64,000 bases of DNA from Microbispora amethystogenes (GTDB taxonomy: Bacteria; Actinomycetota; Actinomycetes; Streptosporangiales; Streptosporangiaceae): positions 62,001 to 126,000 of the forward strand of contig NZ_BOOB01000017.1 in the NCBI RefSeq assembly GCF_016863015.1, in the 5' to 3' direction. This document shows positions 16,195 through 25,768 of this stretch, piece after piece. Within the stretch, counting starts at the first letter, position 1, and each line of letters starts with the position of its first letter. The notes under the pieces are model-generated. The model was not told the DNA's origin. It saw only the letters and a program-made list of their open reading frames with translations, and did no database searches. Both the position numbers and the translations under genes were made by a program.

Positions 16195-19100
16195 ATGCCA
16201 GGCGAATGGAAAACAATCGGCGCTGCCCGGAAAACAGGATTTCCCGGCGCCGCGCGTATCTTCGGCACCATGCTGACGGCCGCGGCCGTTCTGCTCGCCA
16301 CCGCCTGGGCTCCGGTGCCCGCCGAAGACCTGGGCCGAGGTGACGTGAGGATCGTAAGCACGAGCCCCTCCGGCTCGCCGCAGGGCACGCCCGCCCCCGA
16401 CGCCAAGGTTTCCCCCGGTGCTTCCACAGGCGCCTCCGCAGGTGCCTCCGCGGACGGTCACGCCCCGGCGACCCTCACCCCACCCGGCATGCCCGGCACG
16501 CCCGGCGGCCCCGCCGGACCCGCGGCGCCCGAGCCGCCCGGGACGGTGCAGTCCGCCGACGCGGCCGAGGCGAACCCCACGACGGACCCGCGGGCCTCAC
16601 GCCTCGGCGGCCGGCGGCACCTCCGGAGGGGACAGCGCCGGGCGTCCCGTCAGACCTGCCCGCCGACGTCGATCATCTGCATCGAGAACAGCCTGCCGGG
16701 CAGCCCGCCCTCGGAATGGGACGTGCCCGGTGCGGGCAGCCCGGCGATCACCGGTTACGCCACCCAGATGAGCGTCAACGCGGGGCAGACCCAGCAGTTC
16801 AAGGTGAACGCCCCCTCGGTCACCTCCTACCGGATCGACATCTACCGGGTCGGCTACTACAGCGGCCTGGGCGCGCGGAAGATCGCGACCGTCAACCCCT
16901 CGGTGCCGCTGCCGCAGTCGCAGCCGGCCTGCCTCAACGACGCGACGACGGGACTGGTCGACTGCGGCAACTGGAGCCTCTCGGCCTCCTGGGCGGTGCC
17001 GGCCGACGCCGTCTCCGGCGTCTACCTCGCGAACTTCACCCGCACCGACGGCACCAGCGGCGTCAGCCAGAACATCTTCGTCGTCAGGAACGACGCGCGT
17101 AACTCCGACATCCTCGTGCAGACCTCCGACGCGACCTGGCAGGCGTACAACACGTACGGAGGCAACAGCCTGTACAAGGGCCTTCCGGTGGGCCGCGCCT
17201 TCAAGGTCAGCTACAACCGCCCGGTCATCACCCGCGCCGGATGGCCGGAGACCTACTTCTTCAACGCCGAATACCCGATGATCAGGTGGCTGGAGTCCAA
17301 CAGCTACGACGTGAGCTACAGCAGCAGCGTCGACACGGTGACCAGCGGCGCGCAACTTCTCAACCACAAGGTGTTCTTCTCCTCCGGCCACGACGAGTAC
17401 TGGTCGCAGGAGGCGCGCGACAACGTCGTCAACGCCAAGAACAAGGGCGTCAACATCGCCTTCTTCACCGGCAACGAGATGTTCTGGAAGACGAGGTGGG
17501 AGAGCAGCATCGACCCCTCGGCGACCCCGAACCGGACGATGGTCTGTTACAAGGAGACCGTCGCCAACATGAAGATCGACCCGAGTCCCACCTGGACCGG
17601 GACCTGGCGCGACCCGCGTTTCGCCCAGCCGCCCAACGGCGGCTATCCGGAGAACGCCATGACCGGGACGCTCTTCATGGTCAACGGCAATGTCAACAAC
17701 GCGATCACCGTTCCGGCGGAGTACGCCCCGATGCGCCTGTGGCGCAACACCTCGGTCGCGAACCTGCAGCCCGGGCAGGTCGCCACCTTCCCCAACGGGA
17801 CTCTTGGCTACGAGTGGGACGAGGCGCCGGACAACGCTTTCGCCCCGGCGGGGCTGGTCCTGTTCTCCAGGACCACCGTGGCCACCACCACCAAGTTCCT
17901 GCTCGACTTCGGCGCGACGTACGGCGCCGGGATCGCCACGCACAGCCTCGTCCTCTACCGCGATCCGAGCGGCGCGTACGTCTTCGGCGCGGGGACCATC
18001 CAGTGGTCGTGGGGTCTGGACGCGGTCCACGACCGGCCGGGCACGCCGACGGACATCCGGATGCAGCAGGCCACCGTCAACCTGCTCGCCGACATGCGCA
18101 CGCAGCCGGCCACCCTGCAGCCGGGCCTGGTCCCGGCCACACCGTCGACCGACACCGCTCCCCCGACCTCGACGATCACCACCCCGTCGAGCGGCGCCTC
18201 GGTGCCCGGCGGCACCACCGTGACGATCGCCGGAACCGCCGCCGACACCGGGGGCGGCGTCGTGGCGGGGATCGAGGTGTCGGTCGACGGCGGCACCACG
18301 TGGCACCGGGCGACCGGCCGGACCGCCTGGCAGTACGCCTGGACGACGACGAGCGGCCAGGGCCCGGTCACGATCCTCTCGCGGGCCGTCGACGACATCG
18401 GCAACATCCAGCGGACCCCGGCCAGCAGATCGGTGACCGTCAACGCGGGCTGCCCGTGCTCCATCTGGTCGCCCGACACCGTGCCCGCCAACGTCACCAA
18501 GGACGACAACAAGGCCGTCGAGGTCGGCGTCCGGTTCCGCGTCCGGAGCCCCGGCTACATCTCCGGGATCAGGTTCTACAAGGGCCCGCTGAACACCGGC
18601 ACGCACGTCGGCAGCCTGTGGACCAACACCGGGCAGTTGCTGGCGCAGGCGACCTTCACCAGCGAGACGTCGACGGGCTGGCAGCAGGTGAACTTCTCGA
18701 CGCCCGTGCCGGTGAACAACGACGTCAGCTACGTCGCCTCCTACCACACCAACACCGGGTTCTACTCGGTCAACCGGGACTACTTCGTCACGCAGTACTC
18801 CAACGGCCTCATCACCGGGCTGGCGGACGGCGTGGACGGCGGCAACGGGCTCTACACCTACAGCAAGACGAGCACGTTCCCGACCAGCACCTACCGGGCC
18901 AGCAACGCCTGGGTCGACGTGGTCTACTCGCAGGCGACCACGCTGTGGGACGAGTCGGCGACACCGGACGTCGTCGCCCAGCCCGACACCAAGGCGGTCA
19001 CGCTCGGCGTGAAGTTCCAGTCCTCCGTCTCGGGCGCCATCCGGGGGATCCGGTTCTACAAGAGCACCCAGAACACGGGGGTCCACGTCGGCAGCCTGTG

Positions 19101-19713
19101 GACCGTCGACGGTCAGCTGCTGGCGAACGTGACGTTCACCAACGAGACGCCGTCCGGGTGGCAGCAGGCGCTCTTCTCCACACCCGTGAACATCACGCCG
19201 GGCACCACGTACATCGCGTCGTACTTCACGCCGACCGGGTTCTACGCGCTGGACCGGTTCTACTTCACCACGCAGTACAGCCGCGGCCCGCTCACCGCTC
19301 TGGCCGACGCCGCGTCCGGCGGCAACGGCGTCTACACCTACGCCGGGACGAACACGTTCCCGACCGCCACCTACCGCGCCTCCAACTACTGGGTGGACGT
19401 GCTGTTCGACGCCGCCCAGGCGCAGGCCGCCGCCCGCCGGGCCCCGCGTCACGGAGCCGGCCGGCCGTACGGGAACCCGGTCCCGCATTCGGCGCCGCAG
19501 TCGCTTCCGGGGCGGCGGCGGCCCGCGATGCCGTACGCGCCGGCCCCGCTCGTCCGCGAGACCGGCCGGGCGCGGCGCGACGCCGCGCGGGCGCCGATGC
19601 TGGAGAGGTTCCCCTACCTGGCGCGGCCCCCGCAGTCCGCGGCGTTCCACCACCCAGGAGGCGGCGGGCACGCACGGCGGCCCGGCGGCGGGCGGCCGGG
19701 CTCCCCGTCGTGA
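16195..19713 (+). CDS. secreted N,N-dimethylformamidase-like - Ig-like - DUF4082 x2 protein
   Basis: 1172 residues; ATG 16195 has GAGGT six bases upstream. A signal helix lies at about 20-40, then a Pro/Ala/Gly-rich linker. Residues about 152-640 match the C-terminal domain of N,N-dimethylformamidase large-subunit-like proteins (IDIYRVGYYSGLGAR, NRPVITRAGWPETYF, FFSSGHDEYWSQEARDNV, NIAFFTGNEMFWKTRWE). An Ig-like domain follows (about 655-752), then two DUF4082 domains (about 756-912 and 916-1072) with GIRFYKGPLNTGTH and GIRFYKSTQNTGVH. The C-terminal ~100 residues are basic and Pro-rich. The DMFase-like domain is widespread in secreted proteins without shown amidase activity, so no reaction is claimed. 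Ends 4 bp from a convergent glycosyltransferase gene. Confidence 0.9.
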   Translation: MPGEWKTIGAARKTGFPGAARIFGTMLTAAAVLLATAWAPVPAEDLGRGDVRIVSTSPSGSPQGTPAPDAKVSPGASTGASAGASADGHAPATLTPPGMPGTPGGPAGPAAPEPPGTVQSADAAEANPTTDPRASRLGGRRHLRRGQRRASRQTCPPTSIICIENSLPGSPPSEWDVPGAGSPAITGYATQMSVNAGQTQQFKVNAPSVTSYRIDIYRVGYYSGLGARKIATVNPSVPLPQSQPACLNDATTGLVDCGNWSLSASWAVPADAVSGVYLANFTRTDGTSGVSQNIFVVRNDARNSDILVQTSDATWQAYNTYGGNSLYKGLPVGRAFKVSYNRPVITRAGWPETYFFNAEYPMIRWLESNSYDVSYSSSVDTVTSGAQLLNHKVFFSSGHDEYWSQEARDNVVNAKNKGVNIAFFTGNEMFWKTRWESSIDPSATPNRTMVCYKETVANMKIDPSPTWTGTWRDPRFAQPPNGGYPENAMTGTLFMVNGNVNNAITVPAEYAPMRLWRNTSVANLQPGQVATFPNGTLGYEWDEAPDNAFAPAGLVLFSRTTVATTTKFLLDFGATYGAGIATHSLVLYRDPSGAYVFGAGTIQWSWGLDAVHDRPGTPTDIRMQQATVNLLADMRTQPATLQPGLVPATPSTDTAPPTSTITTPSSGASVPGGTTVTIAGTAADTGGGVVAGIEVSVDGGTTWHRATGRTAWQYAWTTTSGQGPVTILSRAVDDIGNIQRTPASRSVTVNAGCPCSIWSPDTVPANVTKDDNKAVEVGVRFRVRSPGYISGIRFYKGPLNTGTHVGSLWTNTGQLLAQATFTSETSTGWQQVNFSTPVPVNNDVSYVASYHTNTGFYSVNRDYFVTQYSNGLITGLADGVDGGNGLYTYSKTSTFPTSTYRASNAWVDVVYSQATTLWDESATPDVVAQPDTKAVTLGVKFQSSVSGAIRGIRFYKSTQNTGVHVGSLWTVDGQLLANVTFTNETPSGWQQALFSTPVNITPGTTYIASYFTPTGFYALDRFYFTTQYSRGPLTALADAASGGNGVYTYAGTNTFPTATYRASNYWVDVLFDAAQAQAAARRAPRHGAGRPYGNPVPHSAPQSLPGRRRPAMPYAPAPLVRETGRARRDAARAPMLERFPYLARPPQSAAFHHPGGGGHARRPGGGRPGSPS

Positions 19714-19717
19714 GCGG

Positions 19718-20845
19718 TCAGCCGCGCGCGGTCTCGGGGCTGGATCGGGAGTGACGCGCCGGTTCACCGGCACGGGCCGCCTCGTACCAGTCCTCGATGA
19801 CGGCGGCCGTGCGCGGCCAGCCGAGATCGGCGACCGCCCGCCGCCCGCGCTCGGCCATCCGGGCGCGGGCGGCGCCGGCGTCGAGCACCCACCTCAGATG
19901 CGCCAGCAGGTCATCGGCCGACCCGCTGCGGAACACCCGGTAGGCGTCCCGGTCCGCCACCACCGGGCCGAGGGTGGCGTCGGAGGACACGACGACCGCC
20001 GTACCCAGGGCGAGGGCCTCCAGGGCGGCCGTCGGGATCCCCTCACCGATGGACGCGAGCCTGCGGGAGGCGAGCACGAAGACCTCCGCCCGGCCGACCA
20101 GCGCGTGGACGTCGTCGGCCGGGAGCTGCCCGGCGAACTCGACGCCCGCTCCGGCGAGCCGTTCGAGCCGGGCGCGCTCGGGGCCCTCCCCCGCGATGAC
20201 GAGGCGCGCCCCCGGGCGTACGGCCCGCAGCCGGTGGAAGGCCTCGATCGTCAGGGCGTGGTTCTTCACCGGCACGAGGCTGCCCACGCTGACGATCAGA
20301 CCGGGTTCCACGACCGTCCGCGCCCTGATCGCGTCCAGGCGGGGCAGGTCGAGGCCGCTCGACATCGTGCGGATCGCGTCGGCCGGGACACCGGCCCTGC
20401 CCAGGTCGGCCGCCGGCCTGGCGCCGATGGCGACGAACCCGGCGACGTGGCGGAAAGCCCACGGCATCACCGCGCGCTGCCCCATCGCGAGCGCGCCGTG
20501 GACGGTGACCAGCAGCGGGACGCGCAGCCGCCGGACGGCGGGGCCGAGGAAGAGCGCCTCACGGTGGTCGCCGTGCAGGTTGACGACGTCCACCGGCCCC
20601 AGGCCGGGGAGCGCCGCCGCGCACTCCAGGGCGAACGCGACCGGGTCGGACCTGCGGGCGGCGAGGCGGCCGAGGTGGGTCGGCGCCGGCGTCACGGCCT
20701 CCACACCCGGAGGGACGTCGCCGCGCCGCCGGGCGACCAGCACCTCGTGCCCGCGCAGCACCTGCTCGCGCGCCAGCCGCGCGATGTAGCGCTCCTTGCC
20801 CCCGGGGTCCGGGGGCAGCCGATATCCGATGTGCAGGATCCTCAC
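19718..20845 (-). CDS. GT4-family glycosyltransferase
   Basis: 375 residues from GTG 20845 (GGAGG seven bases upstream), overlapping the flippase stop by GTGA. GT-B fold: the acceptor-side PPDPGGKERYIARLA loop at the N-terminus and, in the donor half, IVSVGSLVPVKNH, LVIAGEGPERARLE and the EX7E motif in GEGIPTAALEALALGTAVV. Retaining enzymes of this kind add hexoses from nucleotide sugars at the cytoplasmic membrane. Last gene of a minus-strand run that starts with the methyltransferase/GT4 genes near 26554 and includes a polytopic protein, another GT4 and a flippase. Confidence 0.9.
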   Translation of the reverse strand: MRILHIGYRLPPDPGGKERYIARLAREQVLRGHEVLVARRRGDVPPGVEAVTPAPTHLGRLAARRSDPVAFALECAAALPGLGPVDVVNLHGDHREALFLGPAVRRLRVPLLVTVHGALAMGQRAVMPWAFRHVAGFVAIGARPAADLGRAGVPADAIRTMSSGLDLPRLDAIRARTVVEPGLIVSVGSLVPVKNHALTIEAFHRLRAVRPGARLVIAGEGPERARLERLAGAGVEFAGQLPADDVHALVGRAEVFVLASRRLASIGEGIPTAALEALALGTAVVVSSDATLGPVVADRDAYRVFRSGSADDLLAHLRWVLDAGAARARMAERGRRAVADLGWPRTAAVIEDWYEAARAGEPARHSRSSPETARG

Positions 20846-22161
20846 GTCGTCCTCCCCGAGATCGATCTCTCCGCTCCGCGCGAGGCGTGCCGGGCACCGC
20901 TTCCCCGCAGCACGGCGGCGGCCGCCCATCGGACGTCGCGGGCGCCGGGCAGCAGGTCACGAGCGCCCAGCCCGGCCACCCGGGCGAACCATCCGACCTC
21001 CACCACGGCCATGGCGCCGTAGCTCACGGTGGAGGCCAGCGCCGCCCCGGCCGGTCCCCACAACGGGATGGTCACGGCGTTCAACGCGACGTTCGAGGCG
21101 AGGGCGCCGGCGGCGACGGCGGTCATCGCCATCGGGCGGCCCACCCGCACCAGGTACTGCTCGACCGGCCGCAGCAGGGACCACGCGACGGTCCCCGGGG
21201 CGAGAGCGAGAAGCGGAAGCACACTGCCCGTGAAGGCCGCGCCGTACAGTCCCGGGATCAGCGGCGGCGCGGCGCACGCGAGCACGCCGACGGCGGCCGA
21301 CGAGAGCATCAGGTTGAGCCGGACGGCACGCGCCGTGACCGCCCGGGCGTCGGACTCGTCCCGCACCGCCTGGCGGGACAGCACGATCTGCGCGAGCGCG
21401 TCGGTGGGCACCCTGGACAGCGAGAGGAACGACGTCGCCACCGTGTAGAGGCCGGCCTCGGCCGGCGCCGCCCACGCGTTCAGCAGCAGGACGTCCACGG
21501 TCAGCAGCAGATGGAACGCCACCGTCCCCAGGTGATACCGGCCCGACAGCGCCAGTTGCCTGCGGGCGAGGGCCGCCTCCCCGCGTACGGGCAGCCCGAG
21601 CGGGCGGGCGAACACCACGAACGGCAGGATCGTGGAGACGGCCCAGCAGGCGACCACCGAGGTGAGCGTGAGCCGGCCGGCCACCGCGAGCAGCAGGATC
21701 GGAACATACAGCGCCACGGCGGACAGCACGACCGCCCGGTTGGCCAGCCCGACCCGCGACTCCAGCAGCGCGATCCCCCTGAGGTTGACCGCCGCGACGC
21801 CGAACGGAACGGCGAGCAGCGCCACGACCATCAGGTGGGTGGCGGCGGTCAGGGCCAGGGCGCTCACCGCGCCCAGCGTCAGCAGGGCGGACGCGGCGCC
21901 GAGGACCAGCCCGAGAACGGCGGCGTTGCCGGCCAGGGACCGGTGACGCTCCAGGACCGGCCACAGCGCGATCTGCGACCTCCCGACGGACAGGTGGCCC
22001 GCCACGGTCGCGATCCCGGCCGTGGTGGTGATCGTCGCGTAGACCCCGCGCCCCTCCGGCTGCAGGCAGCGGGCGAGGAACACGCCCGCCACCGCCGCCA
22101 GGACCAGCGGAACCGCCTGGCTGGCCATGGTCTGCAGGAGGGTCCTGACGCCCGTCCTCAT
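20842..22161 (-). CDS. polysaccharide flippase (Wzx/MATE-like)
   Basis: 439 residues from ATG 22161. About 12 hydrophobic helices are visible, with the Wzx-style N-terminus SQAVPLVLAAVAGVFLARCL, EGRGVYATITT, and the second-half AWAAPAEAGLYTVATSFLSL block. Such proteins move undecaprenyl-linked repeat units across the membrane. It sits 5 bp after one GT4 gene and overlaps the next, so it is firmly inside the assembly operon. It is the only Wzx-like protein in the window. Confidence 0.9.
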   Translation of the reverse strand: MRTGVRTLLQTMASQAVPLVLAAVAGVFLARCLQPEGRGVYATITTTAGIATVAGHLSVGRSQIALWPVLERHRSLAGNAAVLGLVLGAASALLTLGAVSALALTAATHLMVVALLAVPFGVAAVNLRGIALLESRVGLANRAVVLSAVALYVPILLLAVAGRLTLTSVVACWAVSTILPFVVFARPLGLPVRGEAALARRQLALSGRYHLGTVAFHLLLTVDVLLLNAWAAPAEAGLYTVATSFLSLSRVPTDALAQIVLSRQAVRDESDARAVTARAVRLNLMLSSAAVGVLACAAPPLIPGLYGAAFTGSVLPLLALAPGTVAWSLLRPVEQYLVRVGRPMAMTAVAAGALASNVALNAVTIPLWGPAGAALASTVSYGAMAVVEVGWFARVAGLGARDLLPGARDVRWAAAAVLRGSGARHASRGAERSISGRTT

Positions 22162-22166
22162 CGGGC

Positions 22167-23348
22167 CTACCTCCCCCGGCGAGCCGCGAGCAGCCGCCGG
22201 TACAGGCCGAGGTGCTCCTCGGTGACGGCCTCCATGTCGAGGTTCTTCCACGCCCACGCCCGCGCGGCCGCGCCCAGTGACGCGGCGAGCGCGGGGTCGT
22301 CGAGCAGCCGGGCGATGCCGTCGGCCAGCGCCTCCGGAGCCGCGGGCGGCACCAGGACGCCGCGGTCCTCAAGCAGCTCCGGGGTGCCGCCCACGGCCGT
22401 GGCGACGACCGGGCGGCCCGCCGCCATCGCCTCCATGACCGCGTTGCTCAGACCCTCCTCCAGCGACGGGAGCGCCACCACGTCGGCGCGGGCCAGCAGT
22501 CCCGCGTTGTCCTGCCGGAAGCCGAGGAACCGCACGTCGACCCCGGCCTCCTCGGCCTGCCGTTCCAGGCTTCCACGCTCGGGGCCGTCCCCGACGAGCA
22601 CGAACGTGCAGGGCCGGCCCCGCCGGGCGAGCAGCGCCGCCGCCTCGACGAGGAACCGCTGCCCCTTGTTCCCGCTCAGCCGGGCCACGCACGCGACCAC
22701 CGGCAGCGCGCCGCCGACCGGCTCGGGCCCGGCCCGGTCGAAGGCCGACGGCGCGAGCCCGTTGTAGACCACGCTCACCTTGCCGGCGGGCACGCCCTCG
22801 ACCGCGCGCGTGCCCTGCGCGATGGCCACGGAGTTGGCGACGACGTGGTCGGTCATCAGGTTCACCAGGTGTTCGAACGCGGCCGTCCAGGGCGCCTTCG
22901 GCCTCAGGTACCCCTGCGTGCGGCGGGCGGTGACGACCACGGGGACCCGGGCCAGCCGGGCGGCGGGCGTGCCCAGCAGGTAGCTCTCATAGAGGAAGCC
23001 GTGCACGACCTCGGGCCGCAGGCGGCGCAGCGATCGCACCAGGCGGGCGAACGCCCGCAGGTTGCCTGCCGGTGACGTGACGCCCCGGGAGAAGCCGAGC
23101 CGGTGCACCGGGATCCCGGCCGCGCGCAGGTCGTCCTCGTGCGGGCCGCCCCTGGACAGGACGAACACGTGGACCTCGACGCCGCGGTCGCGGAGCCGTT
23201 CGGCGAGCAGGCACAGTTGCCGCTGCGCGCCCCCGAGGCCCAGGTGCCCGATGAGGAGCACGACGCGCCGCACCTTGCCCTCACCGCCCATGACCTCGCC
23301 CATGCCCTCGCCCATGCCCTCGCCTGTGCCGTCATCCGCTGTTGCCAT
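22167..23348 (-). CDS. GT4-family glycosyltransferase
   Basis: 393 residues from ATG 23348 (several in-frame ATGs follow at 12-residue scale, so the start could be later). After a Gly/Glu/Met-rich head encoded by a 12-bp repeat, the GT-B protein begins RRVVLLIGHLGLGGAQRQL. Donor-side motifs are VACVARLSGNKGQRFLVEAA, LVGDGPERGSLE and the EX7E motif in LEEGLSNAVMEAMAAGRPVV. It resembles WcaL/RfaB-like enzymes of exopolysaccharide loci. Gene neighbours on both sides are 5-11 bp away. Confidence 0.9.
   Translation of the reverse strand: MATADDGTGEGMGEGMGEVMGGEGKVRRVVLLIGHLGLGGAQRQLCLLAERLRDRGVEVHVFVLSRGGPHEDDLRAAGIPVHRLGFSRGVTSPAGNLRAFARLVRSLRRLRPEVVHGFLYESYLLGTPAARLARVPVVVTARRTQGYLRPKAPWTAAFEHLVNLMTDHVVANSVAIAQGTRAVEGVPAGKVSVVYNGLAPSAFDRAGPEPVGGALPVVACVARLSGNKGQRFLVEAAALLARRGRPCTFVLVGDGPERGSLERQAEEAGVDVRFLGFRQDNAGLLARADVVALPSLEEGLSNAVMEAMAAGRPVVATAVGGTPELLEDRGVLVPPAAPEALADGIARLLDDPALAASLGAAARAWAWKNLDMEAVTEEHLGLYRRLLAARRGR
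23289..23324. repeat. 12-bp tandem repeat at the start of a GT4 gene
   Basis: Three copies of CATGCCCTCGCC (one with a single change), encoding GEGM units in the N-terminal head of the glycosyltransferase. Each unit also supplies a possible ATG start. Confidence 0.7.
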
Positions 23349-23358
23349 TCGAGGGACC

Positions 23359-24621
23359 TCAGGTTCTGTGTACGAGTGAGTCGGAGGGGCCGGGAACGGC
23401 GGACCCGTCGCCCCGCGGCGTCCTGGTCCACGCGACCGCGGCCGGCAGGCTCGCGATCATCACGATCGGCATGCGCTGCCGGAAGATGAGGCCGATGTTC
23501 GACATGGTCGTGGCGTACGCGACGGAGCCGGGGACGACGAACAGCAGGATGATCAGGAGCATCCGCCGGTCCTGCCGCCAGAGCCGGCGCGCCCCGAGCA
23601 CGGCGCAGCACAGCAGCCAGTACCACAGGAGCGTGTCCATCTTCCCGAGCTGGAGCGCGATGCTCCCGCTCATCCACGGGAAGGGGGACAGCAGCGTGTA
23701 GACGAGCTTCGGGCCCAGGGCGTTCCAGGCGTTGCCCTCGTCGTCGAAGGCGACGCCCGAGCCGCCCTCCGCGTTCGCGAGCCGGGTGTGCTCCGCCTGC
23801 CCCCGGTCGAGTTGTTCCTGCACCGTGCCGAACGGCCCGCCCGGGTCGGCGCCCCGCTCGGCGCCCCGGTCGACGCCCTGCAGGAGCAGGAGGACCGGGA
23901 TCAGCAGCGCGGCGAAGACGACCAGGCCGCGACCGGACAGCGCGCGCCTGACCCGGGCGACGCCGACCAGCAGCGGCAGGGCGCACATGAACACCATGTA
24001 CGGCCGCACGTTCCACAGCGCCCACAGCAGCGGCGCCAGGGCGATCACCTTGCGCGGGTCGAAGCGTTGCATGTTCGACGCGGCGAGACCCAGGCAGGCC
24101 ACCACGAGGAACGCGTTGAAGCCGTCCTTGAAGGTGTCGGAGGTGTGCAGCAGGAAGCCGGGCAGGAACGCGGTGATGACCAGCAGCCGGAACGCCGCCC
24201 GGTCGTCGGCGCCGACGACCCGGGCGAACCGGTAGAGAACCACACACGCGGCGCAGGCGACCAGCGCCACCACCGCGGTGCAGGCGAGCGGGGCCGGTCC
24301 CCCGCACAGGTACATGACGAGCGCGAAGACGTGACACGGCACCGCCACCCCGTAGACGGAGCCCAGCTCCTCGGAGGTGACGTAGTGGACCCCGCTGTGC
24401 CGCCACAGTTCGACGATGCCGAGCGCCCTGGCCTCGTAGGAGAGGTTGTCACCGCCGTACCCGAAGCCGCCCGAACGCAGGACGAGGACGTGGACGGCCA
24501 GCCGTAGCCCGAAGGCGGCGAGCAACACGGGCAGCGCGCGCCGCGCCACCGGCGGGGCCAGGGTCGTGTGCACCATCACGACCAGCAGCACGGTGACGGC
24601 GATGACGACGATGTACTCCAC
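23359..24621 (-). CDS. polytopic membrane protein, candidate polysaccharide polymerase
   Basis: 420 residues from GTG 24621. About ten hydrophobic helices with a large outside loop (roughly residues 250-310) rich in charged residues: LLQGVDRGAERGADPGG and VQEQLDRGQAEHTRLA. FGYGGDNLSYEARAL lies in the first outside loop. The topology fits O-antigen polymerase/ligase-like proteins (Wzy) or a small GT-C, but no sequence signature decides. It lies between two GT4 genes of the assembly operon, and no other gene in the locus looks like Wzy, so polymerase is the contextual guess. Confidence 0.7.
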   Translation of the reverse strand: MEYIVVIAVTVLLVVMVHTTLAPPVARRALPVLLAAFGLRLAVHVLVLRSGGFGYGGDNLSYEARALGIVELWRHSGVHYVTSEELGSVYGVAVPCHVFALVMYLCGGPAPLACTAVVALVACAACVVLYRFARVVGADDRAAFRLLVITAFLPGFLLHTSDTFKDGFNAFLVVACLGLAASNMQRFDPRKVIALAPLLWALWNVRPYMVFMCALPLLVGVARVRRALSGRGLVVFAALLIPVLLLLQGVDRGAERGADPGGPFGTVQEQLDRGQAEHTRLANAEGGSGVAFDDEGNAWNALGPKLVYTLLSPFPWMSGSIALQLGKMDTLLWYWLLCCAVLGARRLWRQDRRMLLIILLFVVPGSVAYATTMSNIGLIFRQRMPIVMIASLPAAVAWTRTPRGDGSAVPGPSDSLVHRT

Positions 24622-24627
24622 CCGGAA

Positions 24628-25731
24628 TCACCTGGAGTTCCCGGCGCACGCCTCGGCGTACAGCGCCTCGAACCACTCCGCGGCCCGCCCGATGTCCACC
24701 AGGCCGGCGCTCTCCTCCGCTCCCGCCCGGAGCCGGGCCAGCGTGCCGGGCCGCATCGCCCGCAGGATGCCCTCGGCGAGCGCGCCGGCGCTGCCGGGCG
24801 GGGTGAGGATGCCGTTACGCCCGTTCTCGACGAGATCGGGCACGCCTCCGACGGCGGTGGACACCACGGGCACCCCGGCCGCGAGCGCCTCCATCACGAC
24901 GACCGGCAGCCCTTCGTACGAGGAGCTGAGGACGAGCAGGTCGGCGGCGGCGATCAGCCGTCCCGCGTCGGGCACGTGGCCGGCGATCCGGACGGCGGCG
25001 CCGAGCCCGAGCCCGGCGATGCGGCGGCTCGTCGGCTCCAGTTCCGGGCCGGACCCGGCGAGCAGGAACACGGCACGAGGATCGGCCGCCACGACCCTGG
25101 CGGCGGCGTCGACCAGCAGCGCGTGGTTCTTCTGCGGCCGGAAGTTCGCGACGTTCACGATGAGGAAGGCGTTGCCGGGGACACCCCACTCCCGCCGGGT
25201 GCCCGCGGCCAGCGTGACCCGGTGCCGCTGCTCGGCCACGCGCACCCCGTGGACGCAGGTGTCCGGGGCGCGCCCGCGCCTGCCGGTGCGCGCCCGGGCG
25301 ACCTGGGGCGAGACCGCCACGGTGCGGTTGTCCAGCCACCCGGTGAGCCGGTCCAGCAGCATGGTGAGCGGGCGGTAACGCACGTTGTGCACCGTCGAGA
25401 CCAGGACCGGCCGGGGCCGCCACAGCCGGGACACCGGCCGCAGCAGCGCCCCGGGCAGCGGCGAGTGCAGGTTGACGACGTCCGGCCGCAGCCGCCCGAC
25501 CTCGCGGAGCAGGCGCGCGAGCCGCAGCGGCCGCGGGCAGGCGGTGAGGTCCACGACCTCGATCCCCGCCGACCGGAGCCGACCGGTCAGTTCACCGGTG
25601 GACGCGCTCAGGCACACCACCGTGTAGCGGCTGGCCGGGCGCGACGTGGCCAGCAGCCGTTCGACGAGGAGCACCTCGGCCCCGCCGACGTCGAGCGTCT
25701 TGATCACTTCACAGACATGGACACCGCGCAT
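24628..25731 (-). CDS. GT4-family glycosyltransferase
   Basis: 367 residues from ATG 25731, preceded by GAGGGGA; an ATG at 25761 lacks a ribosome site. The N-terminus VCEVIKTLDVGGAEVLLVE is the classic GT4 acceptor loop. The donor half has IVNVANFRPQKNHALLVDA, FLLAGSGPELE and EX7E in YEGLPVVVMEALAAGVPVV. It is 6 bp upstream of the polytopic protein gene and 37 bp downstream of a methyltransferase gene, all on the minus strand. Confidence 0.9.
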   Translation of the reverse strand: MRGVHVCEVIKTLDVGGAEVLLVERLLATSRPASRYTVVCLSASTGELTGRLRSAGIEVVDLTACPRPLRLARLLREVGRLRPDVVNLHSPLPGALLRPVSRLWRPRPVLVSTVHNVRYRPLTMLLDRLTGWLDNRTVAVSPQVARARTGRRGRAPDTCVHGVRVAEQRHRVTLAAGTRREWGVPGNAFLIVNVANFRPQKNHALLVDAAARVVAADPRAVFLLAGSGPELEPTSRRIAGLGLGAAVRIAGHVPDAGRLIAAADLLVLSSSYEGLPVVVMEALAAGVPVVSTAVGGVPDLVENGRNGILTPPGSAGALAEGILRAMRPGTLARLRAGAEESAGLVDIGRAAEWFEALYAEACAGNSR

Positions 25732-25768
25732 CGCGCTCAATCCCCTCGAAAGGCGTTCCATCGGGGTG

